NCBI GenBank assembly: GCA_965652025.1
Contig: CBFGTM010000002.1
Span: 68,349 to 132,348, forward strand
Source of the DNA: CAVVWJ01 sp965652025
GTDB taxonomy: Bacteria > Gemmatimonadota > Gemmatimonadetes > Gemmatimonadales > GWC2-71-9
Reading direction: 5' to 3'
Length of the DNA stretch: 64,000 bases
Shown: one piece after another, positions 51,833 to 60,078 of the stretch
Layout: each line of letters opens with the position of its first letter
Position numbering within the stretch: the first letter of the stretch is position 1
Notes under the pieces: generated by a model
Told to the model about the DNA's origin: nothing
Seen by the model: the letters and a program-made list of their open reading frames with translations, nothing else
Databases searched by the model: none
Made by a program: the position numbers and the translations under genes

Positions 51833-52146
51833 AGCGGCTGGTTGGGTTGGGTCGAGCGGGTGCGGCGAGGTCGCTCCGAGGCCCGTTCAATCTGGCGCCG
51901 AAGCTTTTCCTCGGCACGATCGAGCGCAGTGCGGTGATCGGGACCATCGCCGCTGGCTATGAGCACCTCTCCGCTGGCGAGGTGCAGCCGGATCTCGGCG
52001 ATCAAGCCGATGCCATCGGTGTCGAACACTACCGCGGATTCCATTGGCCGCGAGGCCATGCTCTCCAGGTGTTCGACCACGCTCTCGGCTCGCTCCCGCA
52101 ATGCATCGGAGATCTCACAGTGGCGAGCTGTTATGGTAGGTCGCAT
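51829..52146 (-). CDS. hpf: Ribosome hibernation factor HPF/RaiA family
   Basis: Short-form hibernation-promoting factor, 105 residues. ITARHCEISDALRERAES is the N-terminal strand and helix of the family; a basic tail (ASERPRRTRSTQ) follows. It overlaps hprK by 4 bases. In many bacteria hpf lies near PTS-related genes, often after rpoN; no rpoN is next to it here. Confidence 0.9.
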   Translation of the reverse strand: MRPTITARHCEISDALRERAESVVEHLESMASRPMESAVVFDTDGIGLIAEIRLHLASGEVLIASGDGPDHRTALDRAEEKLRRQIERASERPRRTRSTQPNQPL

Positions 52147-52162
52147 GATCGGTTCTCCCGGC

Positions 52163-53284
52163 TCAGCTGCGGGCCGAGCCCTCGATTAGCTGGTTCAAGT
52201 GGTGTTCAGTGTCAGTCGCGGTGCGTTCCCAGGTCAGTCTTTCGGCGAAGGCGCGCGCCCGATTGCCCAGGCGCGCTACCAGCGCGGGCGAATCGGCCAG
52301 CTCCACCATTCTGCCGGCGAGTCCAGCTACATCCCCATGCGGGACCAGAAATCCGGTGTCACCGTGACGCACCGAGTCGCGCAGTCCGGGACTGTCGGAG
52401 GCGAGCGATGGGGTGCCGCAGGCCGCCGCTTCGACTATGGTGATTCCCCAGCCTTCCTTCGGAGAGGGAAACACGTTGGCCCACGCCCATCGCATCAGGT
52501 CGATCTTCCGTTCCTCGCTGACAAAGCCATGAAAGGTGACGGCCTTGTCGAGATCCAGGCGTGCCACGAGGCGCTCCAGCTCCGCCCGATAGTCACCCGT
52601 GCCGGCGATCTCCAGCCGGAGGTCAGGCCGCTGCCGGCGCGCAAGCGCCAAGGCTTCGATCGCCAGACTTATCCCTTTATAACGCTTCAGCCGTCCAACA
52701 TACAAGAAGCTCGGGAGGGTTGAACGCCGCCCTTGAGGGCCCGGGGTGAACCGGCGGCTGTCCACCCCGGGGTGAATCACCCGAATCCGCTTTGGGGGGA
52801 CCCCACGGGCAACCAGATCATCCCGAGTACTCTCGCTGATGGCGTGGAAACCCGCGCGACGATAGGCCCAGGGAAGTGGACGTTCCGCGGCCCAGACCGT
52901 AGCCGCGATCGGCCAGGGAGCTTCGTCAAAAGCGGTCTCCCCGAAGAGATGAGGCACGATGGCGCAAAATGGCACCGAGGTCCTGGCGGCAAGAAAGAGC
53001 GGCAGCTTGTTGATGTCCTCTACCAGGACGTCGGGCCGCTCCGCTACGATGGCCCGCCGCACCGCCCGCCGGCCGACAAGCGCAAAGCTGTTCCTGCCAC
53101 CGGTCCGATAGATCTGGATTCCCTCGATGGTCGCCTGCTCCGCTGCCCCAGGCCAGCCCGAGCACACCAGCCGTACCCGATGACCTCTGGACGCCAGCCG
53201 GCTGAAGATCTCGAACAGATGGATCTCGGCGCCGCCGGCGTGGGGATTAGCGCGATCCTGCCAGTTGACCAGGAGAATGTTCAC
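52163..53284 (-). CDS. GT4-family glycosyltransferase
   Basis: GT-B fold glycosyltransferase, 373 residues. ANPHAGGAEIHLFEIFSRLA (residues 13-32) is the glycine-rich acceptor-side start, YVGRLKRYKGISLAIEALA begins the nucleotide-sugar domain, and PSPKEGWGITIVEAAACGTPS carries the EX7E-type motif (here EGWGITIVE). No membrane segment. Sugar donor and acceptor are unknown; no polysaccharide cluster surrounds it. Located between nusB and hpf by short gaps. Confidence 0.88.
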   Translation of the reverse strand: MNILLVNWQDRANPHAGGAEIHLFEIFSRLASRGHRVRLVCSGWPGAAEQATIEGIQIYRTGGRNSFALVGRRAVRRAIVAERPDVLVEDINKLPLFLAARTSVPFCAIVPHLFGETAFDEAPWPIAATVWAAERPLPWAYRRAGFHAISESTRDDLVARGVPPKRIRVIHPGVDSRRFTPGPQGRRSTLPSFLYVGRLKRYKGISLAIEALALARRQRPDLRLEIAGTGDYRAELERLVARLDLDKAVTFHGFVSEERKIDLMRWAWANVFPSPKEGWGITIVEAAACGTPSLASDSPGLRDSVRHGDTGFLVPHGDVAGLAGRMVELADSPALVARLGNRARAFAERLTWERTATDTEHHLNQLIEGSARS

Positions 53285-53304
53285 GAAGGTGGAGGTATCC
53301 GCTG

Positions 53305-53718
53305 CTACAGTCGTCCCAGCGAACGCGCGACTCCATCCAGCACTCCGTTCACGAATCCGGGAGCGCGGACGTCCCCGAACCAGTGGGCCAGGTGAACGGC
53401 CTCGTCGATGGCCACCTTGGGCGGCACCACCCCCCGCCGGAGCTCGTGGATGCCCAGGCGAAGAATGTTACGCTCCACCACGGCAATCCGGCTCATCCGC
53501 CAGTTTTCTGCTGCTCGCGCCGCCTGGGCATCCAGATCGGTTACATCCGCCACGATGTCCGCCGCCAGGGCCTCCGCCCGATCCAGAATCCGGGGCTCGG
53601 GACCGGTCAGCCTGGCCAACCCGCTGGCCACCGCGGGAATCGGAGGCGCGCCCTGGAGTTCCCAGGCATAGAGTATCTGGAGAGCGCGAGCCCGGCTCTT
53701 GGTCTCAATCCTGAGCAT
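53305..53718 (-). CDS. nusB: Transcription antitermination factor NusB
   Basis: All-helical RNA-binding protein of rRNA antitermination, 137 residues. RARALQILYAWELQG (about residues 9-23), RILRLGIHELR (seen as RNILRLGIHELRRG) and VAIDEAVHLAHWFG then FVNGVLDGVAR are the family pattern. Its start overlaps the ribH 3' end by 14 bases; ribH-nusB is a common bacterial order. Confidence 0.95.
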   Translation of the reverse strand: MLRIETKSRARALQILYAWELQGAPPIPAVASGLARLTGPEPRILDRAEALAADIVADVTDLDAQAARAAENWRMSRIAVVERNILRLGIHELRRGVVPPKVAIDEAVHLAHWFGDVRAPGFVNGVLDGVARSLGRL

Positions 53719-54184
53719 GATAGGTACGCAACTGGGCGATCACATCGGCGGTCCGCAGTGCCGCCTCGGCTGCCTCATGTCCCTTATTGCCTGAGCTGCC
53801 ACCGGCCCGGTCGGTGGCTTGCTCCATGCTCTCGACCGTGAGCACGCCAAATCCTACCGGCACACGGTAGCGCACCGAGACCTCGTTCAGCCCCCGGGCC
53901 GCCTCGGCGGCTACATACTCGAAGTGGGGCGTCTCGCCTCGAATGACGGCCCCCAGTGCAATCAGGCAGCAATAAGCCTGAGACTCTGCCGCGACGGCTG
54001 CTGCAGCCGGCAGCTCGAAGGCGCCCGGAAGCCAGACCACGTCGATCATATCACGCGCGAGGCCGGCCTCTTGGCAGCAGGCCAGCGCGCCATCGAGCAG
54101 CTTGGCCGTGATCAGCTCGTTGTAGCGACTCACCAGAATGGCGACTCGCCCGGCGGCGCGCAGGCGACCGGAGAAGTCAGGCAC
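53705..54184 (-). CDS. ribH: 6,7-dimethyl-8-ribityllumazine synthase
   Basis: Condenses the dihydroxybutanone phosphate and pyrimidine branches of riboflavin synthesis; 159 residues. VSRYNELITAKLLDGAL (about 18-34), WLPGAFELPAAA, ALGAVIRGETPHFEYVA (catalytic His about 90) and TDRAGGSSGNKGHEAA are all present. Three bases separate it from ribBA. Confidence 0.96.
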   Translation of the reverse strand: MPDFSGRLRAAGRVAILVSRYNELITAKLLDGALACCQEAGLARDMIDVVWLPGAFELPAAAAVAAESQAYCCLIALGAVIRGETPHFEYVAAEAARGLNEVSVRYRVPVGFGVLTVESMEQATDRAGGSSGNKGHEAAEAALRTADVIAQLRTYHAQD

Positions 54185-54187
54185 CGG

Positions 54188-55396
54188 TCAGTGAGTGAAG
54201 AGATGGCCCAGCTTGTCGCGCTTGACCTGGAGGTAGGTTCGGTTCTCCCGATTGGCATCGGCCAGCAGAGGCACCCGCTCGACGATTTCCAGCCCATATC
54301 CCTCGAGGCCCACCAGCTTGCGAGGGTTGTTGGTCATCACCCGGATGGAGGAGAGTCCCAGGTCGCGCAGGATCTGGGCTCCGATGCCGTAGTTGCGGAG
54401 ATCGGGAGCAAACCCGAGGCGCTCGTTGGCCTGGACTGTGTCCGCGCCGCTGTCCTGCAGGGCATAGGCACGGAGCTTGTTCAACAATCCGATCCCCCGC
54501 CCTTCCTGATCCAGATACACCACGGCACCTCTTCCCTCCCGGGCGATGAGCTCCATGGAGCGGTGCAGCTGGAAACCGCAGTCACAGCGCCGCGAGCCGA
54601 ATACGTCCCCGGTGAGGCACTTGGAGTGCATTCGGACCAGAATGTTGGATTCCCCGGCGATGTCGCCGTGCACCAGTGCGATGTGCTCCGCCCGGTCTAC
54701 GTCGTTCCGGTAGCCGATAATGGTGAACTCGCCGTAGTCGGTGGGAATTCTGGCCTCCGCCACGCGATGAACCAGCTGTTCGGTCTGGAGGCGATAGGCC
54801 ACCAGCTGGGCCACGGTGACGAAGGTGAGCCCATGCTGCTCGGCGATCTCGTGCAGCTGGTTGCGGCGGGCCATCGAGCCATCGGGGTTGAGAATTTCGC
54901 AGATCACCCCGGCCGGGTTGAGGCCGGCCAGCCGGGCGAGGTCCACGCTGGCTTCGGTCTGCCCCACCCGCTGCAACACACCGCCGGGACGCGCCCGAAG
55001 AGGAAAGACGTGGCCCGGACGCCGCAGATCGGCAGGCAGGGTCTCAGGATTGATTGCGACGTGAATGGTGGTGGCCCGGTCGGTGGCGGAAATGCCGGTG
55101 CTGACGCCGAACCGCCGCTGGGCATCGATGCTGACGGTAAACGCCGTGGACAGCTCCTCGGTATTGCGCTCCGTCATCGGATTCAGTCCCAGCTGGTCAC
55201 AGCGCTCACCGGTGAGCGCAAGACAGATCAACCCCCGCCCATGCAGGGTCATGAAGTTGATCATCTCGGGCGTGGCAAGCTCGGCGGCGCAGACGAGATC
55301 ACCCTCATTCTCTCGGTCCTCATCATCCGCCACGATGATGATCTTGCCGTTCCGCAGATCGTTGATGGCCTGCTCGATGGTCCCAAACGTGCCCAT
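54188..55396 (-). CDS. ribBA: Bifunctional 3,4-dihydroxy-2-butanone-4-phosphate synthase / GTP cyclohydrolase II
   Basis: Two-domain enzyme of 402 residues. The RibB domain (1-205) has DDEDRENEGDLV, MTLHGRGLICLAL and FPLRARPGGVL; the RibA domain (206-402) has the zinc site CLTGDVFGSRRCDCG (about 260-274) and YLDQEGRGIGLLNKLRAYAL. It provides both branches of riboflavin precursors. Preceded by 85 bases that hold a heptamer inverted element (55410..55489). Confidence 0.97.
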   Translation of the reverse strand: MGTFGTIEQAINDLRNGKIIIVADDEDRENEGDLVCAAELATPEMINFMTLHGRGLICLALTGERCDQLGLNPMTERNTEELSTAFTVSIDAQRRFGVSTGISATDRATTIHVAINPETLPADLRRPGHVFPLRARPGGVLQRVGQTEASVDLARLAGLNPAGVICEILNPDGSMARRNQLHEIAEQHGLTFVTVAQLVAYRLQTEQLVHRVAEARIPTDYGEFTIIGYRNDVDRAEHIALVHGDIAGESNILVRMHSKCLTGDVFGSRRCDCGFQLHRSMELIAREGRGAVVYLDQEGRGIGLLNKLRAYALQDSGADTVQANERLGFAPDLRNYGIGAQILRDLGLSSIRVMTNNPRKLVGLEGYGLEIVERVPLLADANRENRTYLQVKRDKLGHLFTH

Positions 55397-55409
55397 TAGT
55401 CGTCCACAG

Positions 55410-55489
55410 AAGCGTGAAGAATCAAGAGTGAAGAGTGAACTGAATCGCTAGGGACCGGCTTCACCTTTCACACTTCACTCTTCACGCTT
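55410..55489. repeat. Heptamer-period inverted element, 4 + 4 units, inside the rib operon
   Basis: Left arm 55414-55441 is GTGAAGA, ATCAAGA, GTGAAGA, GTGAACT; 16-base spacer; right arm 55458-55485 is GCTTCAC, CTTTCAC, ACTTCAC, TCTTCAC. AAGC flanks the left and GCTT the right. The ribE stop codon (55482-55484) lies in the outermost right-hand heptamer. It separates ribE from ribBA within a co-directional operon. Confidence 0.88.
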
Positions 55490-56072
55490 TCCCCTCCAAG
55501 AAGGCCCGCAGGTACTTCCCGATAGTGTCCGCCTCCAGGTGGACTCGATCGCCCACCTGGCGTTCACCCAGATTGGTATGCTGTAAGGTAAACGGAATGA
55601 GCGAGATCTGGATGACGGTTGGCCGGGGCTTTGCGTTCACCGTCAGACTGACACCATCGACCGTAATCGACCCGAGGGGAACCGAAACCGCAGCCACTTC
55701 CTGTGGTACGGTAAGATCCAGCAGCCGGGCATCGTCATGCTGCCGGACCGAGCTCACGCTGCCCACCCCGTCCACGTGTCCCTGCACCAGATGCCCACCC
55801 AAACGGTCGCCCACCAGAAGGGCCCGCTCCAGATTCACGCGGCGGCCGGGGCCGTACTCCGCGAAGCGGGTTCGCTCCAGCGAGGTGCGAATGATGTGCG
55901 CGCTGAAGCCTCCGGCTGCAAGCGACTGGACCGTCAGGCAGGCCCCGTCAACGGCAATGCTTTCGCCCAGCTGAAGGTCGGGGTAGTCGCACTGAATGCA
56001 CAGCTCGAAACCGGCAGGGGAGGTTGTTGCCCGAAGGACCGTACCCACCGAGGTGATGATACCGGTGAACAT
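55482..56072 (-). CDS. ribE: Riboflavin synthase, alpha subunit
   Basis: Dismutates two lumazines to riboflavin; 196 residues made of two lumazine-binding repeats. MFTGIITSVGTV starts repeat one, VDGACLTV and then VDGVSLTVNA mark repeats one and two, and FAEYGPGRRVNLERAL and GDRVHLEADTIGKYL end each half. ATG 56072 overlaps the ribD stop by one base (TGATG). The stop lies inside a heptamer repeat. Confidence 0.96.
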   Translation of the reverse strand: MFTGIITSVGTVLRATTSPAGFELCIQCDYPDLQLGESIAVDGACLTVQSLAAGGFSAHIIRTSLERTRFAEYGPGRRVNLERALLVGDRLGGHLVQGHVDGVGSVSSVRQHDDARLLDLTVPQEVAAVSVPLGSITVDGVSLTVNAKPRPTVIQISLIPFTLQHTNLGERQVGDRVHLEADTIGKYLRAFLEGKA

Positions 56073-57145
56073 CAGCCTCGATCGAGTACCAGGAGCGTAT
56101 CGTCGCCCAACGCCCGTCGCTCGATCACGCGCCAGCGTTCGGCCTGGTCGAGACTGCGGGAGGGGAGGCCGGCAATCGCGGGCACCGCGTGATCGCCCAG
56201 CCAGGTGGGGGATTGCAGCCAGTAATAGCGGTCTACCAAGCCGGCCGCGAGTAGGGCGCCAGCGAGCTGACCTCCGCCCTCCACCAGTAGTGACCGAACG
56301 CCGGCCTCATGTAATGCGTGCAGCGCGTCGGCAACCTGTGTCGTCCGGACGATGGAGACTCCCGCGGCCTCCAATCGCCTGACTCGCGCGGCCTCGGCGC
56401 TGGGGGAGACGACAATCGTGGTCGGCGTGTCGGCGGCGGTACGAACGAGAGTGAGCTGGGGTCCCAGGTCAGCGGTCCGGTCAAATACCACTCGCCGGGG
56501 AGGGACCCGAGGCTGGACCGGTCCTCGGACCGTCAGGGATGGGTCGTCGATGCGGGCAGTGCGGCCTCCAACCCCAATAGCATCAAAGCCGGCCCGAAGC
56601 CACTGGACATACTCCCGGGCCTCGGGGCCGGAGATCCAGCGGGAGCGGCCGAATCCATCGGCGATCTTGCCATCCAGAGTTGTGGCCAGCTTGAGCGCGA
56701 CGTAAGGCCGGGCCGGCTTCTCGATCGAGTGGAGGAAGATGGCATTCTGGGCCGCGGCCGCCTCGCCCAGCGGCCCGAGCTCCACATCCACGCCGGCTTG
56801 GCGCAGTCGCTCGGCCCCATGAGCAGCGATGGGATTGGGATCCCTGAGCGCGGCCACTACCCGGCGAATGCCGGACTGGATGATGGCTTCGACGCACGGC
56901 GGCTGCTTGCCCTGATGAGCACAGGGCTCGAGGGTTACCACCATGGTGGCCCCTCGAGCCCGTTCGCCTGCCCCTGCCAGCGCGACTGCTTCGGCATGCC
57001 GGTCGCCGAATTCCGGGTGCCACCCTTCCCCGACCAGCTCGCCCGCCTGGAGCACCACCGCGCCCACGAGCGGATTGGGCTGAACCCGGCCCCAACCTCG
57101 CCAGGCAAGGTCGAGTGCGCGGGCCATCGCTTCCCGCTCGTTCAT
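56072..57145 (-). CDS. ribD: Bifunctional riboflavin deaminase/reductase RibD
   Basis: 357-residue two-domain enzyme. The N-terminal deaminase has HAEAVAL and EPCAHQGKQPPC (zinc ligands); the C-terminal reductase starts RPYVALKLATTLDGKIADG and has LLVEGGGQLAGALL. First gene of ribD-ribE-ribBA-ribH. No FMN riboswitch is visible upstream; the upstream neighbour ends 7 bases away. Confidence 0.95.
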   Translation of the reverse strand: MNEREAMARALDLAWRGWGRVQPNPLVGAVVLQAGELVGEGWHPEFGDRHAEAVALAGAGERARGATMVVTLEPCAHQGKQPPCVEAIIQSGIRRVVAALRDPNPIAAHGAERLRQAGVDVELGPLGEAAAAQNAIFLHSIEKPARPYVALKLATTLDGKIADGFGRSRWISGPEAREYVQWLRAGFDAIGVGGRTARIDDPSLTVRGPVQPRVPPRRVVFDRTADLGPQLTLVRTAADTPTTIVVSPSAEAARVRRLEAAGVSIVRTTQVADALHALHEAGVRSLLVEGGGQLAGALLAAGLVDRYYWLQSPTWLGDHAVPAIAGLPSRSLDQAERWRVIERRALGDDTLLVLDRG

Positions 57146-57152
57146 TACGTCG

Positions 57153-58109
57153 CTAAAAGCTCACTCGCAGGCCGAGGCCGGCGAAGAGTTTTCCCTTGGT
57201 GGTGTCGAAATCCTCGAAATCGGTGGACAGCTTCTGGTCCTTTCCTCCTAAGTATCCGACCTCGCCGGTCAGCCGCACCATCCCCATGCTCAACCCACCG
57301 TTCAGGAACCCAAGCACCCGGGAATTGTCCAGCTCCACCGGTATGTTGGACTGAAGCACCGTGGTAATCGGATCGCGGAACTGAATGATGGCATTCCCGG
57401 TATACTTGTCCCATCCTAGCCCGGCCGCCAGATCCAGAACCGCCACCTGCTTGCTGGCAACCAGCCGAACGTTGGTGGCATTCAGGTCCACCGCGTAGCT
57501 GAACTCATCGCCTCCGGCGACGCTGCCGTAGGCCATGGTCGGAATCTCTCGCCGCATGACGCTCACGGAAATATGGGGCAGCGGCCCGATTCCCCGAAGC
57601 AAGCCGATCCGGGCACCGTAGCCCAGGCCCAAGGCAATGGTTCCGATCTTCCGGGCATCAGGGTCGATACTCAGGTTGTCGATCTGGTCGGTGGGCAGCA
57701 ACTGAGCCGAGCCCAGGAAATCCAGCGCAAACAGTCCGCCGGACATGCCATTGTAGAGCCCCAGCGCTCCCTCTACCTGAGGCGCTGGAACAAACAGCTT
57801 ATCGGCGGATGGAACAGTGCCTCCGCCTCCGGCGTAGGCCAGGTCGGGAAACACCACTTCGATCGCGTTGGCACGAAGGGTCAGCGAACCGTGTCCTACG
57901 CCTCCCAGGGTGGCCGCCGTGCCCATGGTGGGGTTTCCGCCGCTGACCAGCATTCCGAATACCGGGTGAAAGGCCCGGGTGCCATCAACGCCCGCGGAGC
58001 ACACCCGCTCGGCGTTACCTGAGTAGCCGGAGCACTCAGGTGCTTGGGCCCAGACAGGCGAGACCAGGGCCAGGGCCATCAGCCCGGCCAACAGGTGTGG
58101 CGCGCGCAT
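57153..58109 (-). CDS. Outer-membrane beta-barrel protein of unknown function
   Basis: A 318-residue exported protein. Signal peptide about 1-22 (ending PVWAQ), two cysteines in ECSGYSGNAERVC that may pair, then about twelve alternating beta-strands and a C-terminal phenylalanine (GLGLRVSF), the usual signal for barrel assembly. ATG 58109 has GGGAG seven bases upstream; the reading to 58178 overlaps purM and is rejected. Sits between purM and ribD with short gaps; no functional link is obvious. Confidence 0.78.
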   Translation of the reverse strand: MRAPHLLAGLMALALVSPVWAQAPECSGYSGNAERVCSAGVDGTRAFHPVFGMLVSGGNPTMGTAATLGGVGHGSLTLRANAIEVVFPDLAYAGGGGTVPSADKLFVPAPQVEGALGLYNGMSGGLFALDFLGSAQLLPTDQIDNLSIDPDARKIGTIALGLGYGARIGLLRGIGPLPHISVSVMRREIPTMAYGSVAGGDEFSYAVDLNATNVRLVASKQVAVLDLAAGLGWDKYTGNAIIQFRDPITTVLQSNIPVELDNSRVLGFLNGGLSMGMVRLTGEVGYLGGKDQKLSTDFEDFDTTKGKLFAGLGLRVSF

Positions 58110-58120
58110 CGTATTCTCCC

Positions 58121-59158
58121 TTACGGACGGGCGAAACGCACGGTCCTGTGGCCTTGCTGGATCTCGCCCATCACCCAAGTGGTGACCCCGTCGGCACTGG
58201 CTGCGGCCTGAGCCGCCGCCAGGGAGTCCGGGGGCAGTACGGCGACGAGCCCCACTCCGAGGTTGAAAACGTCGCGCATTTCCTGAGTGGAGATCTGCCC
58301 CGCCTGCTGCAGAAACCGGAACAGCGGCGGGAGATCCCAGGTTGCGGGGTCTACCGTCGCTGCGCAGTCCTGAGGCAATATCCGCACCAGATTTCCCGCT
58401 ATGCCGCCACCCGTGATATGGGCCAGCCCATGAAGCTGGTCGAGTACCGGAAACACGCTTCGGTAATAGCTCCGATGTACCGCCAGGAGAGCGTCCGCTA
58501 CGCTCCGCCCGGTCCCGCCCAGCTGGTCGTCAACCCCGAGTCCCAACTGGTCGAACACAATCCGGCGGGCCAGGGTGTACCCATTGGTGTGCAGTCCGGT
58601 GGACGCATAGCCCAGCACCAGGTCTCCTGAAGAGATCCCGCTTCCATGGATAGCCCGGTCCTCCTCCACGACGCCGATGATGGTGCCGGCGAGGTCGTAG
58701 GTGCCGGGCTGATAGAGCCCGGGCATCTGGGCGGTCTCTCCTCCGGCTAGGGCCATGCCGTGAGCGCGGCAACTCCGAGCGATGCCTTCCACAATTGCGG
58801 CGATGCGGTCGACTTCGAGCGCGGAGCCGGCCAGGTAATCCATGAAGGCGAGCGGCGTCGCGCCGTGAACCAGAATATCGTTCACGCTGTGGTTGACTAG
58901 ATCCTCACCGATGGTGTCGAAGCGGTTGGCCTGCAGCGCCACCAGCACCTTGGTTCCCACCCCGTCAGTGCTCAGCACCAACGTCGGATTGCGCAGCCCC
59001 TCGGGGATCCTGACCATGCCGCCGAACGCGCCCACCTGTCCCACCGAGTGCGGCGTGCGGGTGCTGGCCACGAGCTGGTTGATCCGCGCCTTGGCCGCAT
59101 CCGCCAGGTCCAGGTTCACCCCGGCTTCGGCGTAGGCACGGGTGTCTCCCGTCTTCAC
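58121..59158 (-). CDS. purM: Phosphoribosylformylglycinamidine cyclo-ligase (AIR synthetase)
   Basis: Purine pathway enzyme closing the imidazole ring; 345 residues. YAEAGVNLDLADAAKARI (about 9-26), VLSTDGVGTKVLVAL, LVNHSVNDILVHGATPLAFM, GGETAQMPGLY and HITGGGIAGNLVR are diagnostic. GTG 59158 overlaps the kinase stop as GTGA; the longer reading to 59512 is antisense to the kinase. Confidence 0.96.
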   Translation of the reverse strand: MKTGDTRAYAEAGVNLDLADAAKARINQLVASTRTPHSVGQVGAFGGMVRIPEGLRNPTLVLSTDGVGTKVLVALQANRFDTIGEDLVNHSVNDILVHGATPLAFMDYLAGSALEVDRIAAIVEGIARSCRAHGMALAGGETAQMPGLYQPGTYDLAGTIIGVVEEDRAIHGSGISSGDLVLGYASTGLHTNGYTLARRIVFDQLGLGVDDQLGGTGRSVADALLAVHRSYYRSVFPVLDQLHGLAHITGGGIAGNLVRILPQDCAATVDPATWDLPPLFRFLQQAGQISTQEMRDVFNLGVGLVAVLPPDSLAAAQAAASADGVTTWVMGEIQQGHRTVRFARP

Positions 59159-60075
59159 GTGAGAGCCTCGGCCAGAGTGACATGGGTCAGGTCCTGGAAG
59201 GCACGTACTCGCTGTTCGAGATCGGTGAGGGTGACCCGCTCGAAGCCGCGGATCCCAAACTGCTCGACGGCGTACGAGCCCATGGCGGCACCGTATACCA
59301 TGGCTCTGCGCACATTGTCCTCCGTCACCGAGCGGGTCCGGGCCAGATACGCCATGAAGCCCCCGGCAAACGCGTCGCCGGCGCCGGTGGGATCGAACAC
59401 GTTCTCCAGAGGATACGCCGGAACGTAGAAGGTACGGCGGGGCTCGATCAGCAGCGCACCGTGCTCGCCCTGCTTGATGACGACGCGTTTGGGGCCATGG
59501 GACAGGATCCACCTCCCAGCCCGGTGGATGTTCCAGTCCCCACTCAGCTCCCGCGCCTCGCTGTCATTGACCATCAAGACATCCACCCGGGACAGCAATT
59601 GGAGCAGAGCGGCCTTCTTACCCTGAATCCAGTAGTTCATGGTGTCGCACACCACCAGCTCGGGTTTTTGGACCTGTTCCAGGACCCCGAGCTGCAAATC
59701 GGGATCGATATTCCCCAGGAACAGAAACCGCGCCGACCGGAATGCCGGGGGTAATCGGGGCTGGAAATTGGCAAACACCCCCAGTCTGGTCTCCAGGGTT
59801 TCCCGGCTCTGCAGGTCGTAGGAGTACTTCCCCTTCCAGCGGAAGCTCTCGCCCTCGGCCTGCTCCACCCCGGACCAGTCGATGCCGCGGCTGCCCAGCC
59901 GCTCCAGCTCATGGCGGGGGTAGTCGTTGCCAATCACACCGACGACCTGCACCGGATGGAGAAGGGAGCCGGCCACGCTGAAGTACACCGCCGATCCGCC
60001 GAGCGCGTCGGCGGTTTGACCGAAGGGAGTGAAGATGGAGTCGAGAGCGATACTGCCAACGACCAGCAGCGTCAT
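59155..60075 (-). CDS. PfkB-family sugar/nucleoside kinase
   Basis: Ribokinase-fold kinase, 306 residues. Residues 1-30 (VVGSIALDSIFTPFG) form the first strand; the catalytic signature DPTGAGDAFAGGFMAYLA (about 228-245) includes the catalytic Asp and anion hole. The substrate is not determined; its coupling to purM suggests a nucleoside or ribose-linked role. Separated from argS by 3 bases. Confidence 0.9.
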   Translation of the reverse strand: MTLLVVGSIALDSIFTPFGQTADALGGSAVYFSVAGSLLHPVQVVGVIGNDYPRHELERLGSRGIDWSGVEQAEGESFRWKGKYSYDLQSRETLETRLGVFANFQPRLPPAFRSARFLFLGNIDPDLQLGVLEQVQKPELVVCDTMNYWIQGKKAALLQLLSRVDVLMVNDSEARELSGDWNIHRAGRWILSHGPKRVVIKQGEHGALLIEPRRTFYVPAYPLENVFDPTGAGDAFAGGFMAYLARTRSVTEDNVRRAMVYGAAMGSYAVEQFGIRGFERVTLTDLEQRVRAFQDLTHVTLAEALT

Positions 60076-60078
60076 AGA

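Noticed and set aside
53819..55399. A 526-codon plus-strand frame
   Set aside because: Antisense to ribBA and ribH, both with diagnostic motifs.
57146..58120. FMN riboswitch ahead of ribD
   Set aside because: The upstream region is filled by the beta-barrel gene and the short gaps contain no RFN-like conserved segments.
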